64,000 bases of DNA from JANXQZ01 sp038225555 (GTDB taxonomy: Bacteria; Acidobacteriota; Terriglobia; Bryobacterales; Bryobacteraceae), in assembly GCA_038225555.1 (NCBI GenBank), contig JBBRRB010000009.1, forward strand, positions 92,156-156,155, read 5' to 3'. The translations under genes and the position numbers were made by a program. The notes under the pieces are model-generated. The model did not search any database. It worked only from the letters and a program-made list of their open reading frames with translations, and had not been told where the DNA came from. Below are positions 1 through 8,627 of the stretch, in pieces. Position 1 is the stretch's first letter, and each line of letters opens with the position of its first letter.

Positions 1-2461
1 GAGCCTCGGCGCAGCGCTTACGGCGTGCAAACTCGAGTATCGCTTGCAGGCGCACCTCGATGAACGCTTCTCGAACCAAGTCGCTCTGCTTCTCTTTCGG
101 GAAATTTGCTTCCGTGAATAGGGCCGCAGCGTCGTTGATGCGCCCCGATTCCAGCAGCTTCAAGGCAATGGAAGCCGCATCCTCGGGATTCGTCGGCTTC
201 GGGACGTTTGGGTTCGCTTTTGCCGCCTCCATTTGAGGAACCCGCTTCACCTCTCGCGGAACCTTTGCCAGAATCCCCAAATTTTCGCGCAGCGACGGAA
301 AATCGTCATGCAGTTTGAGAGCGTCCTGCCATTCGCGAGCGGCTGGCTGAGCCATCCCCGCCGCCACGTACCAGCAACCCAAAAGGTAGTGAGCGGTTGC
401 GTCGGATGCGTTATCTTTGAGGGCCGCGCGCAGCACGGTCAGCGACTCGGGTCGGTTCGGGAACACGTAAGCCGCGCTCCGTTTCGACGCAAGCAAAAAG
501 TCATCTCGACCTGACGTTCCGAGCTTGGTCCGGCAATAGCCGCGATAGTAGGAGACCAGCGGGTGGTCCTGCGGCAGGACGCTGCCAGGCTCTCTTTCGA
601 GCGGGCCCGGATCGGCATATTTTCGGTCGAGCAATTCCACTGCGTCATCATACATTCCTGCGCTCATGTATGCAGCCGCTAGATCCAGAACCCTGTCGGG
701 ATCGCCTGCCAACAGGCGCCAGAGACCCTCATCCGCTCCACCCAGTTTTACTCGCTCATGGCGTAGAAATAGATCGGTCGGATCGGCAGTCAGCCAGTGC
801 GCCAGCCGCTTCTTTGCTTGATCGGTTTGGTCGAGGCGTCGCAACAGCGCTACTTCCAGGCTGCCAGCCCCCGCCAGATCGGGGCGCAGTTGCAGCACAT
901 GCTCCACTTCACGCAACGCCCCGGCGCGATCACCGGATCGAGCTAAGACTTTGGCCAGTTCGAGCCGCCCGGGTAACCCGAATAACCGATCGTCGCTGGC
1001 AAGAGTCAACTCGCTCCGGGCCTTCCGGTCGTCGCCGGAATAAGCAAAAGCGAACCCAAGGTAGAGATGAGTTTCGGGTAGAGGCGGGGTGGACGAAAGC
1101 TCCAGGATGGCGTCATCGAATCGATTCAGGGCGACCAGGACGCGACCCGCCGCAAGGCCCCCTTCATAGGTTCGAGCAGCCAAAAGCAGATCTCCTTGCA
1201 ACTCCGCTTCACGCGCTTTTTCGGATGCCGTCTGGGTCGTGGAGGGAGGTGCCGGAGGAGCCGCTGTAAGCGCATCGTAATAATCCTCGGTGTGAGCCAG
1301 CAGAATTTTGCCTTGATTGTCGAGCAGTTCGAAATGCGCTCTCGAGATAGGCTTGGGATCGGGGATCGAGCGAGAGATGGTCTTGGCGGGATCGAGTGTT
1401 AGCTTCTCGTCAAGCAAGACTTTGTCGCTCTCGAACACGCGAATCTTGGCTCCAGGAAGCTTACGGTACACATTCAAAGCGAGTTTGATCTCACCTGGAC
1501 TTCGCGCCAGACTGACAGCAGCATCGGGAGTTACGCGCGATAATCCGCCCAGCCCGCGGAGAGGCATCCAGTACTCGGTGAATCGCCTCGCCTGGCCCGG
1601 CTCCAGGAAGTCGAAAATTTGTTGATCGGCAAACAGACCCGCTTGAATCTCCACCGCGAGGCTGCCGTCATCCGTGAGATTCTTCGAATCCTCTGGACTC
1701 CACATGGCAGCCTTCTTCCCGGTGACTGTTGTTGGATCGGCGTAGTGAGCCGTGCCGCTTCCTTCGCGCGCGGAATAGACTCCGATAAACGCTTCCTGGC
1801 AGCGGGCAGCGAACCCATCGGGCGTCTTCAAATAACAGGGCAGGTACACGCGAGTATCCCCGAAAGACGGAACTTCAGCGCGATTCCACCAGCTATAGCG
1901 ACGTCTTATCGGGGATGGGTTGCTTAGGGTAACGCGTTCTTCCAGAATTCCGGAGCCCGGCTTGAGTACGATTTCGACGAGCCAGCGCACGCTCTCCAAT
2001 CGGTCTGTTGCGCCGACGAAAATGGACGCGCTTCCGTCGGAATTCTCACGGCTTGCGTAATCGACGGGCGAGACCTGAAAGTTGAACTCATTACCGGCTG
2101 CCGCCCTGCCGCCTCCCTTGGCGTTATCGTGTTTTTTGATCACCGCGTTCGCATAGAAAAGATCGTGTCCGCTTATCTTATCTATGCAGCTATAGACGCG
2201 ACCGCCCAAGTCGGGCAAAACCGTACACTTCAGATATTCGTTCTCTATCTCAAGTGTGCGCCAGGTCTTTTTCTCACCAATGCCCGTTTGAGTTGTACCG
2301 CGCGGCTTGCCTGGCTGCAGCAACGGAAAAGAGGGATTGGGATCGGGCGCGCCTTCGGCGTAGGTCAGGAGAGTGATTGTGCCTTGGGACACTCGCACTT
2401 CGGCCCTCGCCATAAACAGGGAAAGGAGGGCGAATAATGGGCAGCTAAACCAGTACCGCAC
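1..2461 (-). CDS. DUF5107 domain protein with TPR-like C-terminal half (partial, runs off left edge)
   Basis: The frame stays open from a GTG at 2461 to the left edge, about 820 codons, so the C-terminus lies outside the window. The N-terminus is a signal peptide (hydrophobic core ending in MARA). Residues of about 60-330 fit the DUF5107 pattern seen in many acidobacterial and Bacteroidetes proteins: an LEIENEYLK stretch, LGGRVYS, DLFYAN, VSPVDYASREN and a beta-sandwich that recalls carbohydrate-active enzymes. The second half is Ala/Leu-rich and helical with TPR-like helix pairs. The GTG start overlaps the 3' end of the upstream epimerase gene by 17 bases, so the two are probably cotranscribed and translationally coupled. 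Function is unknown. An extracytoplasmic sugar-related role is an inference from the DUF5107 fold and the nucleotide-sugar enzyme next door. Confidence 0.8.
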   Translation of the reverse strand, partial: MRYWFSCPLFALLSLFMARAEVRVSQGTITLLTYAEGAPDPNPSFPLLQPGKPRGTTQTGIGEKKTWRTLEIENEYLKCTVLPDLGGRVYSCIDKISGHDLFYANAVIKKHDNAKGGGRAAAGNEFNFQVSPVDYASRENSDGSASIFVGATDRLESVRWLVEIVLKPGSGILEERVTLSNPSPIRRRYSWWNRAEVPSFGDTRVYLPCYLKTPDGFAARCQEAFIGVYSAREGSGTAHYADPTTVTGKKAAMWSPEDSKNLTDDGSLAVEIQAGLFADQQIFDFLEPGQARRFTEYWMPLRGLGGLSRVTPDAAVSLARSPGEIKLALNVYRKLPGAKIRVFESDKVLLDEKLTLDPAKTISRSIPDPKPISRAHFELLDNQGKILLAHTEDYYDALTAAPPAPPSTTQTASEKAREAELQGDLLLAARTYEGGLAAGRVLVALNRFDDAILELSSTPPLPETHLYLGFAFAYSGDDRKARSELTLASDDRLFGLPGRLELAKVLARSGDRAGALREVEHVLQLRPDLAGAGSLEVALLRRLDQTDQAKKRLAHWLTADPTDLFLRHERVKLGGADEGLWRLLAGDPDRVLDLAAAYMSAGMYDDAVELLDRKYADPGPLEREPGSVLPQDHPLVSYYRGYCRTKLGTSGRDDFLLASKRSAAYVFPNRPESLTVLRAALKDNASDATAHYLLGCWYVAAGMAQPAAREWQDALKLHDDFPSLRENLGILAKVPREVKRVPQMEAAKANPNVPKPTNPEDAASIALKLLESGRINDAAALFTEANFPKEKQSDLVREAFIEVRLQAILEFARRKRCAEA

Positions 2462-3386
2462 TCACCTCCGCGAAATAACGATGAGTCTCGCGCAAGCCTT
2501 CCTCGAGCCCGACCTTTGGCTCCCATCCCAACAACTTTCGGGCCTTGCCGATATCTGGCTGACGCTTCTTCGGATCGTCCTCCGGAAGCGGGTGAAACAC
2601 GAAAGGCGCAGTACTGCCGGTCAAGCGCCGGATCTCTTCCGCGAATTCCAAAATAGTCAACTCATGCGGATTGCCCAAATTGACCGGATACCGCTCGTCC
2701 GACTGCATCAACCGATACAGCCCTTCCACCATATCGCCCACATAGCAAAAACTGCGGGTCTGACTGCCATCGCCAAAAATCGTGATGGCTTCCCCGCGCA
2801 AAACCTGATCGAGAAAGGCCGGGACCACGCGCCCATCTTTGAGCTGCATGCGGGGTCCATACGTGTTGAAGATTCGCGCGATGTTCGTGCGCACGCCATG
2901 CACCCTGTGGTAAGCCATCGTGAGCGCTTCGGCGTAACGCTTGCTCTCGTCGTAGCAGGATCGCAGACCGACGGGATTCACGTTTCCCCAATAGGTCTCC
3001 ACTTGGGGGTGGACCGCCGGATCTCCGTACGACTCCGAGGTGGACGTCAACAGGAACCGGGCTTTGTGTTCGCGGGCGATCTCGATCATGTTGCGCGTGC
3101 CGGAAGAGCCTACTTCCAGCGTTTCGATCGGATGATCGAGATAGTCCTTGGGACTCGCCAGCGATGCGAAGTGCAGAACGCCGTCGATCTTGCCTTCAAT
3201 GTGGATAGGCTTGCATACATCCTGTTCTCGCAGGTCGAACTGCCGATTGCTTCGCAGGTGCGCCAGATTGGCCAGGGACCCCGTGATCAGATTGTCAAGC
3301 CCGACGACGGTGTGGCCCTCCGCCAGAAGTCTGTCACAGAAATGAGAGCCTATAAAACCAGCCGCCCCCGAAATAATGTACCGCAA
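2445..3386 (-). CDS. UDP-glucuronate decarboxylase (UDP-xylose synthase)-like NAD-dependent epimerase
   Basis: 313-residue extended short-chain dehydrogenase. The Rossmann NAD motif G7-A-A-G10-F-I-G13 is at the N-terminus and the catalytic Tyr/Lys pair is Y145-DES-K149. The segment ESYGDP followed by HPQVETYWGNVNP is characteristic of UDP-glucuronate decarboxylases, which convert UDP-glucuronate to UDP-xylose in the cytoplasm. The length is right for the soluble form with no membrane anchor. The start is a TTG (3386) with GGAGG eight bases upstream; there is no in-frame ATG that would keep the full NAD motif. It lies divergently, 37 bp from the Fe-S gene at 3424, so the two promoters must overlap. 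A related dTDP-glucose dehydratase-like role cannot be fully excluded. Confidence 0.85.
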   Translation of the reverse strand: MRYIISGAAGFIGSHFCDRLLAEGHTVVGLDNLITGSLANLAHLRSNRQFDLREQDVCKPIHIEGKIDGVLHFASLASPKDYLDHPIETLEVGSSGTRNMIEIAREHKARFLLTSTSESYGDPAVHPQVETYWGNVNPVGLRSCYDESKRYAEALTMAYHRVHGVRTNIARIFNTYGPRMQLKDGRVVPAFLDQVLRGEAITIFGDGSQTRSFCYVGDMVEGLYRLMQSDERYPVNLGNPHELTILEFAEEIRRLTGSTAPFVFHPLPEDDPKKRQPDIGKARKLLGWEPKVGLEEGLRETHRYFAEVSAVLV

Positions 3387-3423
3387 TCGCCGCGCCTCCA
3401 GAACCGATCAGCCTTTCTCTTCA

Positions 3424-5292
3424 ATGATACAGTCATACTTGCCTCTAGAAACGCTGTCCTTGTCCTGGCCGGAACACATTCTATTCATAGTACTTTTAGT
3501 CACTTCCGCGTATCTCTTTTGGATGCGGTTCGGAAGGGTTGTTCACAAGATTCTGGAAGCTAAGAAGGACCCGAATTTTTCGATTCATCCCATCGCCCCT
3601 CGGGTGGGAAAGTTCGTGTGGGAGGTGCTGCTACAAGGCTTGGTGATCAAGCAACGGCCGCTGCCCGGATTGGCCCACGCGTTCGTGTTCTGGGGCTTCT
3701 GCGCGTTCGGGGTGGTGACCGTCAATCATTTCGGGCAAGGCCTGGGCCTGCATCTTCTTTCGAGAGACGGTTTCTTCGGGCGTATTTATTTCTGGTTGGC
3801 GGCGTTGTTCGGCGTGACTGTGGCTGTCTCGATCGCGGGGCTCGCGTTTCGCCGCTTTGTCACTCGACCCAAATGGTTGGGAAAGGTGTCATATGAGTCG
3901 GGATTCATCGCCTTTCTGATCTTCGCGCTGATGGCTACCTATCTCGCCACCTTCGTTCCGGGATGGGAAGGGAGCAGGATTCTCTGGTGGGCGCACACGC
4001 TGACGATCCTTATCTTCATGCCGCTGATCCCGCACACGAAACACTTGCATCTCATCCTGAGTCCGCTGACGGTGTTTCTGGAACGGCCTACGTTCAGCGA
4101 GATTCCGCCATTGGTGGGAGATGAGGATTTCGGGCTCGATACGGGCAAGGACCTGACGCGGATTGTCGCGCTACAAGCTTACTCCTGCGTTGAATGCGGG
4201 CGCTGCACCGAGCACTGTCCGGCGAATCTCACCGGCAAGGTGCTGAACCCGAAGGAAATTGCGTTGGGATTGCGAGGCTATCTGAACGAGTTCGGGGCGG
4301 CGAGCGAAGAGCCCCTCATCGGCAAACATGAATCGCTGGAAGCGGCTTTTCAGTGCACCACTTGCGGAGCTTGCGAATTTCAATGTCCGGTTGGGATTCA
4401 ACATTTGCCCATGATCATCGGCCTGCGCCGAGGCGCCGTGAATACCGGCAAGTGGGAAGACGACTATGGCACCAAGCTGTTCCTGAATTTGGAACGCGGC
4501 GGGAATGCCCTGGGCTTCTCATCCAATGAGCGCGACAAGTTTGTTCAGAAGCAAGAGTTCCCGATTTTCGATGGCACTCAGGAATATTGTCTGTGGCTGG
4601 GTTGCATGGGCGCATACGACCCGCAGGGCCGCGAGATCATTTCGTCGTTCGCACGTGTGATGCGGTACTTGAACGTGACATTCGGCGTGCTGCGCAAGGA
4701 GCGCTGCACGGGCGATCCCGCGCGTCGGCTCGGGAACGACCTGGCGTTTGGACAGTTGGCGGAAACGAATCTCGAGACGCTGAAGCAGAGTCAGGTGAAG
4801 AAGATTGTCTCGATCTGTCCGCATTGCGTTCGGACCATCGGAACCGATTGGAAGGAGTATGGCCAGGCTCCTCCCATCGAGCATCATAGCGAGTTCATGG
4901 CGCGGCATTTGACCGAGCTGCCGGCTTCGACGATGGACGGCAAGAAGATTGTGTACCACGATCCGTGTTATCTGGGGCGCTATCGCGGTGTGTACGACGA
5001 GCCGCGGTCGGTTGTGGAGAAGTATGGAACATTGGTGGAGGCGGAGCGCTCGCGCGAGAGATCGTTCTGTTGCGGAGCGGGCGGCGGGCTCGCGTTTCTG
5101 GGGGAGGAGAAGGGAAAACGCGTGAGCGTGGAGCGGGTAGAGCAGTTGGCGGCTACTGGAGCCGATGTGATCGGGGCAGCCTGTCCGTTCTGCAATACGA
5201 TGTTCCGCGATGCGTTGTCGAACTTGTCGTCATCTGGCCCGAAGCTGCTGGATATCGCGCAGATCGCGGCGGCTTCGTTGCCGGAAAAATAA
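3424..5292 (+). CDS. Membrane cytochrome b / [4Fe-4S] / CCG-domain oxidoreductase (DUF224-like; possible ETF:menaquinone oxidoreductase)
   Basis: 622 residues from ATG 3424. The N-terminal third holds about five membrane helices (roughly 17-35, 82-105, 120-142, 158-178, 186-203) with histidines suited to heme b ligation (H85, H102, H204, H207, H209), like NarI-type cytochromes. Two ferredoxin-type cluster motifs follow: C255/258/261/265 and C311/314/317/321. The C-terminal half has two cysteine-rich CCG domains (CLWLGCMG around residue 390 and HDPCYLGRYRG with CCGAGGG further on), as in HdrD/GlpC-type proteins. This domain order matches the DUF224 proteins shown to pass electrons from ETF to menaquinone. 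Two acyl-CoA dehydrogenases lie 0.6 kb downstream on the other strand, which fits a beta-oxidation electron route, though no etfAB is in the window. A lactate or glycolate oxidation role is the alternative. Confidence 0.8.
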   Translation: MIQSYLPLETLSLSWPEHILFIVLLVTSAYLFWMRFGRVVHKILEAKKDPNFSIHPIAPRVGKFVWEVLLQGLVIKQRPLPGLAHAFVFWGFCAFGVVTVNHFGQGLGLHLLSRDGFFGRIYFWLAALFGVTVAVSIAGLAFRRFVTRPKWLGKVSYESGFIAFLIFALMATYLATFVPGWEGSRILWWAHTLTILIFMPLIPHTKHLHLILSPLTVFLERPTFSEIPPLVGDEDFGLDTGKDLTRIVALQAYSCVECGRCTEHCPANLTGKVLNPKEIALGLRGYLNEFGAASEEPLIGKHESLEAAFQCTTCGACEFQCPVGIQHLPMIIGLRRGAVNTGKWEDDYGTKLFLNLERGGNALGFSSNERDKFVQKQEFPIFDGTQEYCLWLGCMGAYDPQGREIISSFARVMRYLNVTFGVLRKERCTGDPARRLGNDLAFGQLAETNLETLKQSQVKKIVSICPHCVRTIGTDWKEYGQAPPIEHHSEFMARHLTELPASTMDGKKIVYHDPCYLGRYRGVYDEPRSVVEKYGTLVEAERSRERSFCCGAGGGLAFLGEEKGKRVSVERVEQLAATGADVIGAACPFCNTMFRDALSNLSSSGPKLLDIAQIAAASLPEK

Positions 5293-5401
5293 ACGGATAC
5301 CGAATGCCTTCAATGTGGACGCTGAATTTTGGGGCCCAACTCAATCGATGGATGGCCCGCTTTAATTTGATCCGTCGCGCCAAAGGGAACTGATAGCGCA
5401 G

Positions 5402-5668
5402 TTGACACACCCTGACCCGGCCCTTAATCTTGAGGCATTGGAAGTACATTTCACTCCCGAGCAGGAAGCCCAGCTTTCCCAAATCGCCAACCACGCCGGT
5501 ACAGACACCGAGCATCTGGTGAAGGATGCCGCCTTGCGTCTGTTGGAAGAGGATACGAAATTCCGCGCCGCCGTCCGTGAAGGCATCGCCCAGGCCGACC
5601 CGGGAGAGCTTATCGATCATGAAGAAGTGGTTGCACGCATTGAGCGGCGCTTCCAGTCCCAGTCTTGA
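5402..5668 (+). CDS. Small antitoxin-like protein of a former ParDE-type pair
   Basis: 88-residue acidic, helical protein. Residues 15-50 (HFTPEQEAQLSQIA, then HLVKDAALRLLEED) resemble the CopG/ribbon-helix-helix-type antitoxins that pair with ParE/RelE toxins, and the C-terminus (IDHEEVVARIERRF) resembles a toxin-wrapping tail. The start used is TTG 5402; no better in-frame start with a ribosome site is visible (AAGGGA lies about 15 bases upstream). The stop codon TGA overlaps by one base the ATG of the decayed toxin at 5668, the arrangement expected for an operon. Because the toxin is mostly gone, this antitoxin is an orphan. The family call rests on pattern and context, without a sequence search. 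Confidence 0.65.
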   Translation: MTHPDPALNLEALEVHFTPEQEAQLSQIANHAGTDTEHLVKDAALRLLEEDTKFRAAVREGIAQADPGELIDHEEVVARIERRFQSQS

Positions 5669-5755
5669 TGAAAATTCGATGGACGACGCGAGCCGTTAAA
5701 ATAGCCCGCGCTGGAAATCCTGCACTTCTATCACGGAGCGCAGGAACGGCATTGA
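5668..5755 (+). pseudogene. ParE/RelE-type toxin remnant, internally deleted and frameshifted
   Basis: The first ten codons from ATG 5668 read MKIRWTTRAV, a typical ParE N-terminus. Starting at 5711 in the +1 frame, the sequence reads LEILHFYHGAQERH and then TGA (5753-5755), which is the usual C-terminal strand and tail of ParE toxins (compare the common EILRILHGAQD ending). The roughly 60 residues that normally lie between are missing and the two ends are out of frame, with a stop just before the tail in the tail's frame. The toxin therefore cannot be made. Both ends are visible directly; assignment to ParE is by family pattern. Confidence 0.7.
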
Positions 5756-5845
5756 AGCCGACTCAGAAAGCGAAAGTATCCATCCGTCACATGGCATTGC
5801 TTGGAGACACTCCGCGGATTCGGGAATCGGAGGCGCATCTAATTT

Positions 5846-6979
5846 TCACGATGGGGGGCGATCGATCACCAGCTTCGCAATGCGCTCCCGGTGCCAGGTC
5901 GCATCCCCGAACGCGATCTCCGACCCCTTCGCCCGCCGATAGTAAAGATGAACATCGTTCTCCCAGGTGAATCCCATGCCGCCGTGGACCTGGATCGCGC
6001 GATTGCCCACCTCTCGATACGCGTCGCTGGCGTATGCCTTGGCAACCGATACGGCGTTGGCCGCCTCCGGAGCACCCTCGCTCATCGCCCAGGCCGCAAA
6101 GTAGGCTGCCGACCGCGAGCTTTCAGACCATACCAGCATGTCCGCGCACATATGCTGGACCGCCTGGAACTGGCCGATGGGCCGTCCGAATTGCTTGCGC
6201 GTCTTCGCATACTCGACGGTGATCTCCAGCAGTCGCTGCATGCCCCCTACCATCTCCGCTACCAGCCCTACCGTAGATACCGCGAACGCATGCTCAATCG
6301 CCGCCACGGCACGATCGCCTTTTGCAAGCAACGCGTCTTCTGGAACGGGGACCGAGTCGAACATCAGTTCGTAAAGCTTACGGGTTCCATCGAGCGCCGG
6401 CGTCGGACGAGCCACCATGCCCGAAGCGTTGGATGGAACGATAAATAGCGCCAGTTCACCGTCCAGCCGAGCGGCGCAGATGACAAAGTCGGCCACTGCT
6501 GCATCCGGCACAAAGCGTTTGTTTCCGCTCAGAACATAGCCGCCGCTGCCAGAGTACGCGTGCATGCGGACACGTTCCGGCGACCAGGATGCGTTCTCTT
6601 CTAAAAACGCAACCGTCGCCCGTGCCTCACCACGACAAATCGCGCCGAGGTGCTGCTGCTTCTGCGCTTCGCTTCCGGCATATTGGATCGCGCTGCCCGC
6701 CAGCAACACGGTGGAGAAGTACGGTCCTGGAAGCAAGGAGCGGCCCATCTCTTCGAGCACGGCCGCCATCTCCACCAACCCCATTCCGAAACCCCCGAAC
6801 TCCTCTCGAATCAGGATCCCCATCCAGCCTTGATCCGCCATCTTCTTCCAAAGGGCAGCATCGAAGGCCGTATCGCTCTCAATCAGCCTGCGAACTTCCG
6901 CGGACGGACACTCCGCCGCCAGAAACTGACGCGTGGTGTTCTTGAGAGTCTGCTGTGTTTCCGTAAGCCCGAATTGCAT
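5846..6979 (-). CDS. Acyl-CoA dehydrogenase, second of two adjacent
   Basis: 377 residues from ATG 6979, preceded by GAAGGGAG; the longer reading from 6994 is less likely because the earlier ATG would lie in the stop region of the upstream gene. It has the usual acyl-CoA dehydrogenase order: an N-terminal helical domain (FGLTETQQTLKNTTRQFL), a middle beta domain and a C-terminal helical bundle with RKQFGRPIGQFQAVQH and IQVHGGMGFTWENDVHLYYRRA. It oxidises an acyl-CoA to the enoyl-CoA and passes electrons to ETF. It starts 11 bases after the stop of the other dehydrogenase and is clearly in the same operon. Pairs of this kind in actinobacterial steroid degradation form mixed alpha2beta2 enzymes; whether that holds here is an inference. 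Substrate unknown. Confidence 0.88.
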   Translation of the reverse strand: MQFGLTETQQTLKNTTRQFLAAECPSAEVRRLIESDTAFDAALWKKMADQGWMGILIREEFGGFGMGLVEMAAVLEEMGRSLLPGPYFSTVLLAGSAIQYAGSEAQKQQHLGAICRGEARATVAFLEENASWSPERVRMHAYSGSGGYVLSGNKRFVPDAAVADFVICAARLDGELALFIVPSNASGMVARPTPALDGTRKLYELMFDSVPVPEDALLAKGDRAVAAIEHAFAVSTVGLVAEMVGGMQRLLEITVEYAKTRKQFGRPIGQFQAVQHMCADMLVWSESSRSAAYFAAWAMSEGAPEAANAVSVAKAYASDAYREVGNRAIQVHGGMGFTWENDVHLYYRRAKGSEIAFGDATWHRERIAKLVIDRPPS

Positions 6980-6990
6980 GCGATCTCCCT

Positions 6991-8184
6991 TCAATAGCTC
7001 TTAGGCAAGCCGAGCACGAAATGCCCGACGATGTTGCGCTGGATCTCGGAAGTGCCCGCCTCGATCGTATTGCCGCGCGAGCGCAGATAATTGTAGGCCC
7101 ACTGGCCGTCATCGATGGCTCCGCCGCTGGTCAATTGCGCATACGGTCCCAACAACTCGCTCGCGACTTGTTGAAAGCGCTGATTCAGTTCGCTCCAGAA
7201 TATCTTTTGAATGGACCCTTCCGGGCCCGGCACGCCGCTCTGGCTCATGCGCGTAACCGAGCGCATCTGGTTGAGGCGCATGATTTCGATGTCGATGTAG
7301 CTCTGAGCCAGTTTCTGACGGATCACGGGATCGTCAGCCGCAGGTCGGCCGTTCCGTTCGATGATGTGGGAGAGTTCCGTCAAGCGATCGAATTGCCGCT
7401 TAAAGGTGATCTGAATGCCTGCGCCGAGAGTGGCCCGCTCGTGCATCAGAGTTCCCATGGCCACACCCCATCCCTCACCAACCTTGCCTAAAACGTTTTC
7501 AACCGAAACTCGCACATCGCGGAAGAACAGCTCATTGAACTCCGTTTCACCGGTCAGCTGGCGTAAAGGCCGGACTTCCACGCCCGGACTCTTCATGTCC
7601 ACCAAAATGTACGTAAGGCCGTGATGCTTGGCGGAGTTCGGGTCGGAACGGGTGAGAAGTGCGCACCAATCGGCTGCCCATCCGTAACTCGTCCAGACTT
7701 TTTGTCCGTTGACAATGTAGTGGTCGCCGTCCAGCCGGGCATCGGTTCGAATGCCCGCCAAGTCAGACCCGGCGTTCGGTTCGGAAAATCCCTGACACCA
7801 GATCTCGTCTGCGCTTAGAATGTTTGCCAGATAACGTTTCTTCTGAGCGTCGGTTCCGTAGTTGACGATGGTGGGGCCGATTAGCATCAAACCCAGCACA
7901 TTCGCGAGCGGCGGGGCGGTCGCGCGAGCCATCTCCTCAGTGAAGATGACCTGTTCCATCAGCGAGGCACCGCGGCCGCCGTATTCCTTGGGCCATGCGA
8001 CCCCTGCCCAGCCAGCCTGAAAAACCTTCTTCTGCCACTCGCGCAGGAATTGAAAATGATCCTTCATTTCCTGATTGGCGCGGCGGCTCTCCCAATCCTT
8101 CGGTACGTTTGCCTGCAACCAAGTGCGAACTTCGTCGCGAAACTGCCGCTCTGGCGGGGTCAGATTCAGGTCCATGTTGGTCAT
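6991..8184 (-). CDS. Acyl-CoA dehydrogenase, first of two adjacent
   Basis: 397 residues (or 394 from the internal ATG at 8175). Family marks include PERQFRDEVRTWLQANVP at the N-terminus, WCQGFSEPNAGSDLAG and QKVWTSYG in the flavin/substrate region and a C-terminal NTIEAGTSEIQRNIVG motif. The sequence resembles the FadE subfamily used for branched or polycyclic acyl-CoAs more than the short-chain housekeeping type. It is the first gene of a two-gene operon with the 377-residue paralogue. The nearby cytochrome b/Fe-S protein at 3424-5292 could be the electron acceptor via ETF. Which glutamate acts as catalytic base is not clear from the sequence, because the C-terminal motif reads IEAGT and not the classical YEGT. 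Confidence 0.9.
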   Translation of the reverse strand: MTNMDLNLTPPERQFRDEVRTWLQANVPKDWESRRANQEMKDHFQFLREWQKKVFQAGWAGVAWPKEYGGRGASLMEQVIFTEEMARATAPPLANVLGLMLIGPTIVNYGTDAQKKRYLANILSADEIWCQGFSEPNAGSDLAGIRTDARLDGDHYIVNGQKVWTSYGWAADWCALLTRSDPNSAKHHGLTYILVDMKSPGVEVRPLRQLTGETEFNELFFRDVRVSVENVLGKVGEGWGVAMGTLMHERATLGAGIQITFKRQFDRLTELSHIIERNGRPAADDPVIRQKLAQSYIDIEIMRLNQMRSVTRMSQSGVPGPEGSIQKIFWSELNQRFQQVASELLGPYAQLTSGGAIDDGQWAYNYLRSRGNTIEAGTSEIQRNIVGHFVLGLPKSY

Positions 8185-8279
8185 AGCATATCATCGCGGT
8201 CCAGCGCTCTCGTAGCGCGGCCGCTCGCTTTTTGGCGGCTGCTTCCCTCGCAACATGTTCAAGCTAAAATATGAGGAGC

Positions 8280-8627
8280 ATGAGCGACTCGGAATATCCA
8301 CTACCCCCGGCCACCTTCGAAGTTCTGATTGCCTCCCTGAAGATGCAAGCGGAGATGCAACTCGGCCTTTTCCATTTTGGCGAGGAAAAAGACCGGCCCA
8401 AACCTGATTCACGGCTAGCCCGGCACTCCATCGACATGCTGGCGATGCTCGAGGAAAAGACTCGTGGCAACGTCAGTATCGAGGAAAAGCGAATGGTTGA
8501 GAACTCCCTCACAGAACTCCGATTCCGCTATATTCAGGCCATTGAGGAGAGTGGAAAGCAGAAGGACGCACCCGCAGTGGAGGCCTCGGCCGATGAGGCC
8601 ACGCCAGCCGATCAGGCCTCCTCTTAA
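8280..8627 (+). CDS. DUF1844 domain protein
   Basis: A 115-residue protein (118 if the ATG at 8271 is used). The pattern PLPPATFEVLIASLKMQAEMQLG, then LARHSIDMLAMLEEKTRGNVS and ENSLTELRFRYIQ matches DUF1844, a small helical family common in Acidobacteria, Deltaproteobacteria and Planctomycetes. The C-terminal 25 residues are Ala/Glu/Asp-rich and look disordered. Its TAA overlaps the ATG of the next gene by one base, so it is translationally coupled to the metallo-hydrolase. Function unknown. Confidence 0.85.
   Translation: MSDSEYPLPPATFEVLIASLKMQAEMQLGLFHFGEEKDRPKPDSRLARHSIDMLAMLEEKTRGNVSIEEKRMVENSLTELRFRYIQAIEESGKQKDAPAVEASADEATPADQASS

Noticed and set aside
670..3563. Long plus-strand frames in this stretch
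   Set aside because: They are antisense to the DUF5107/TPR and UDP-xylose synthase-like genes, whose motifs are clear; the plus-strand products lack any plausible domain.
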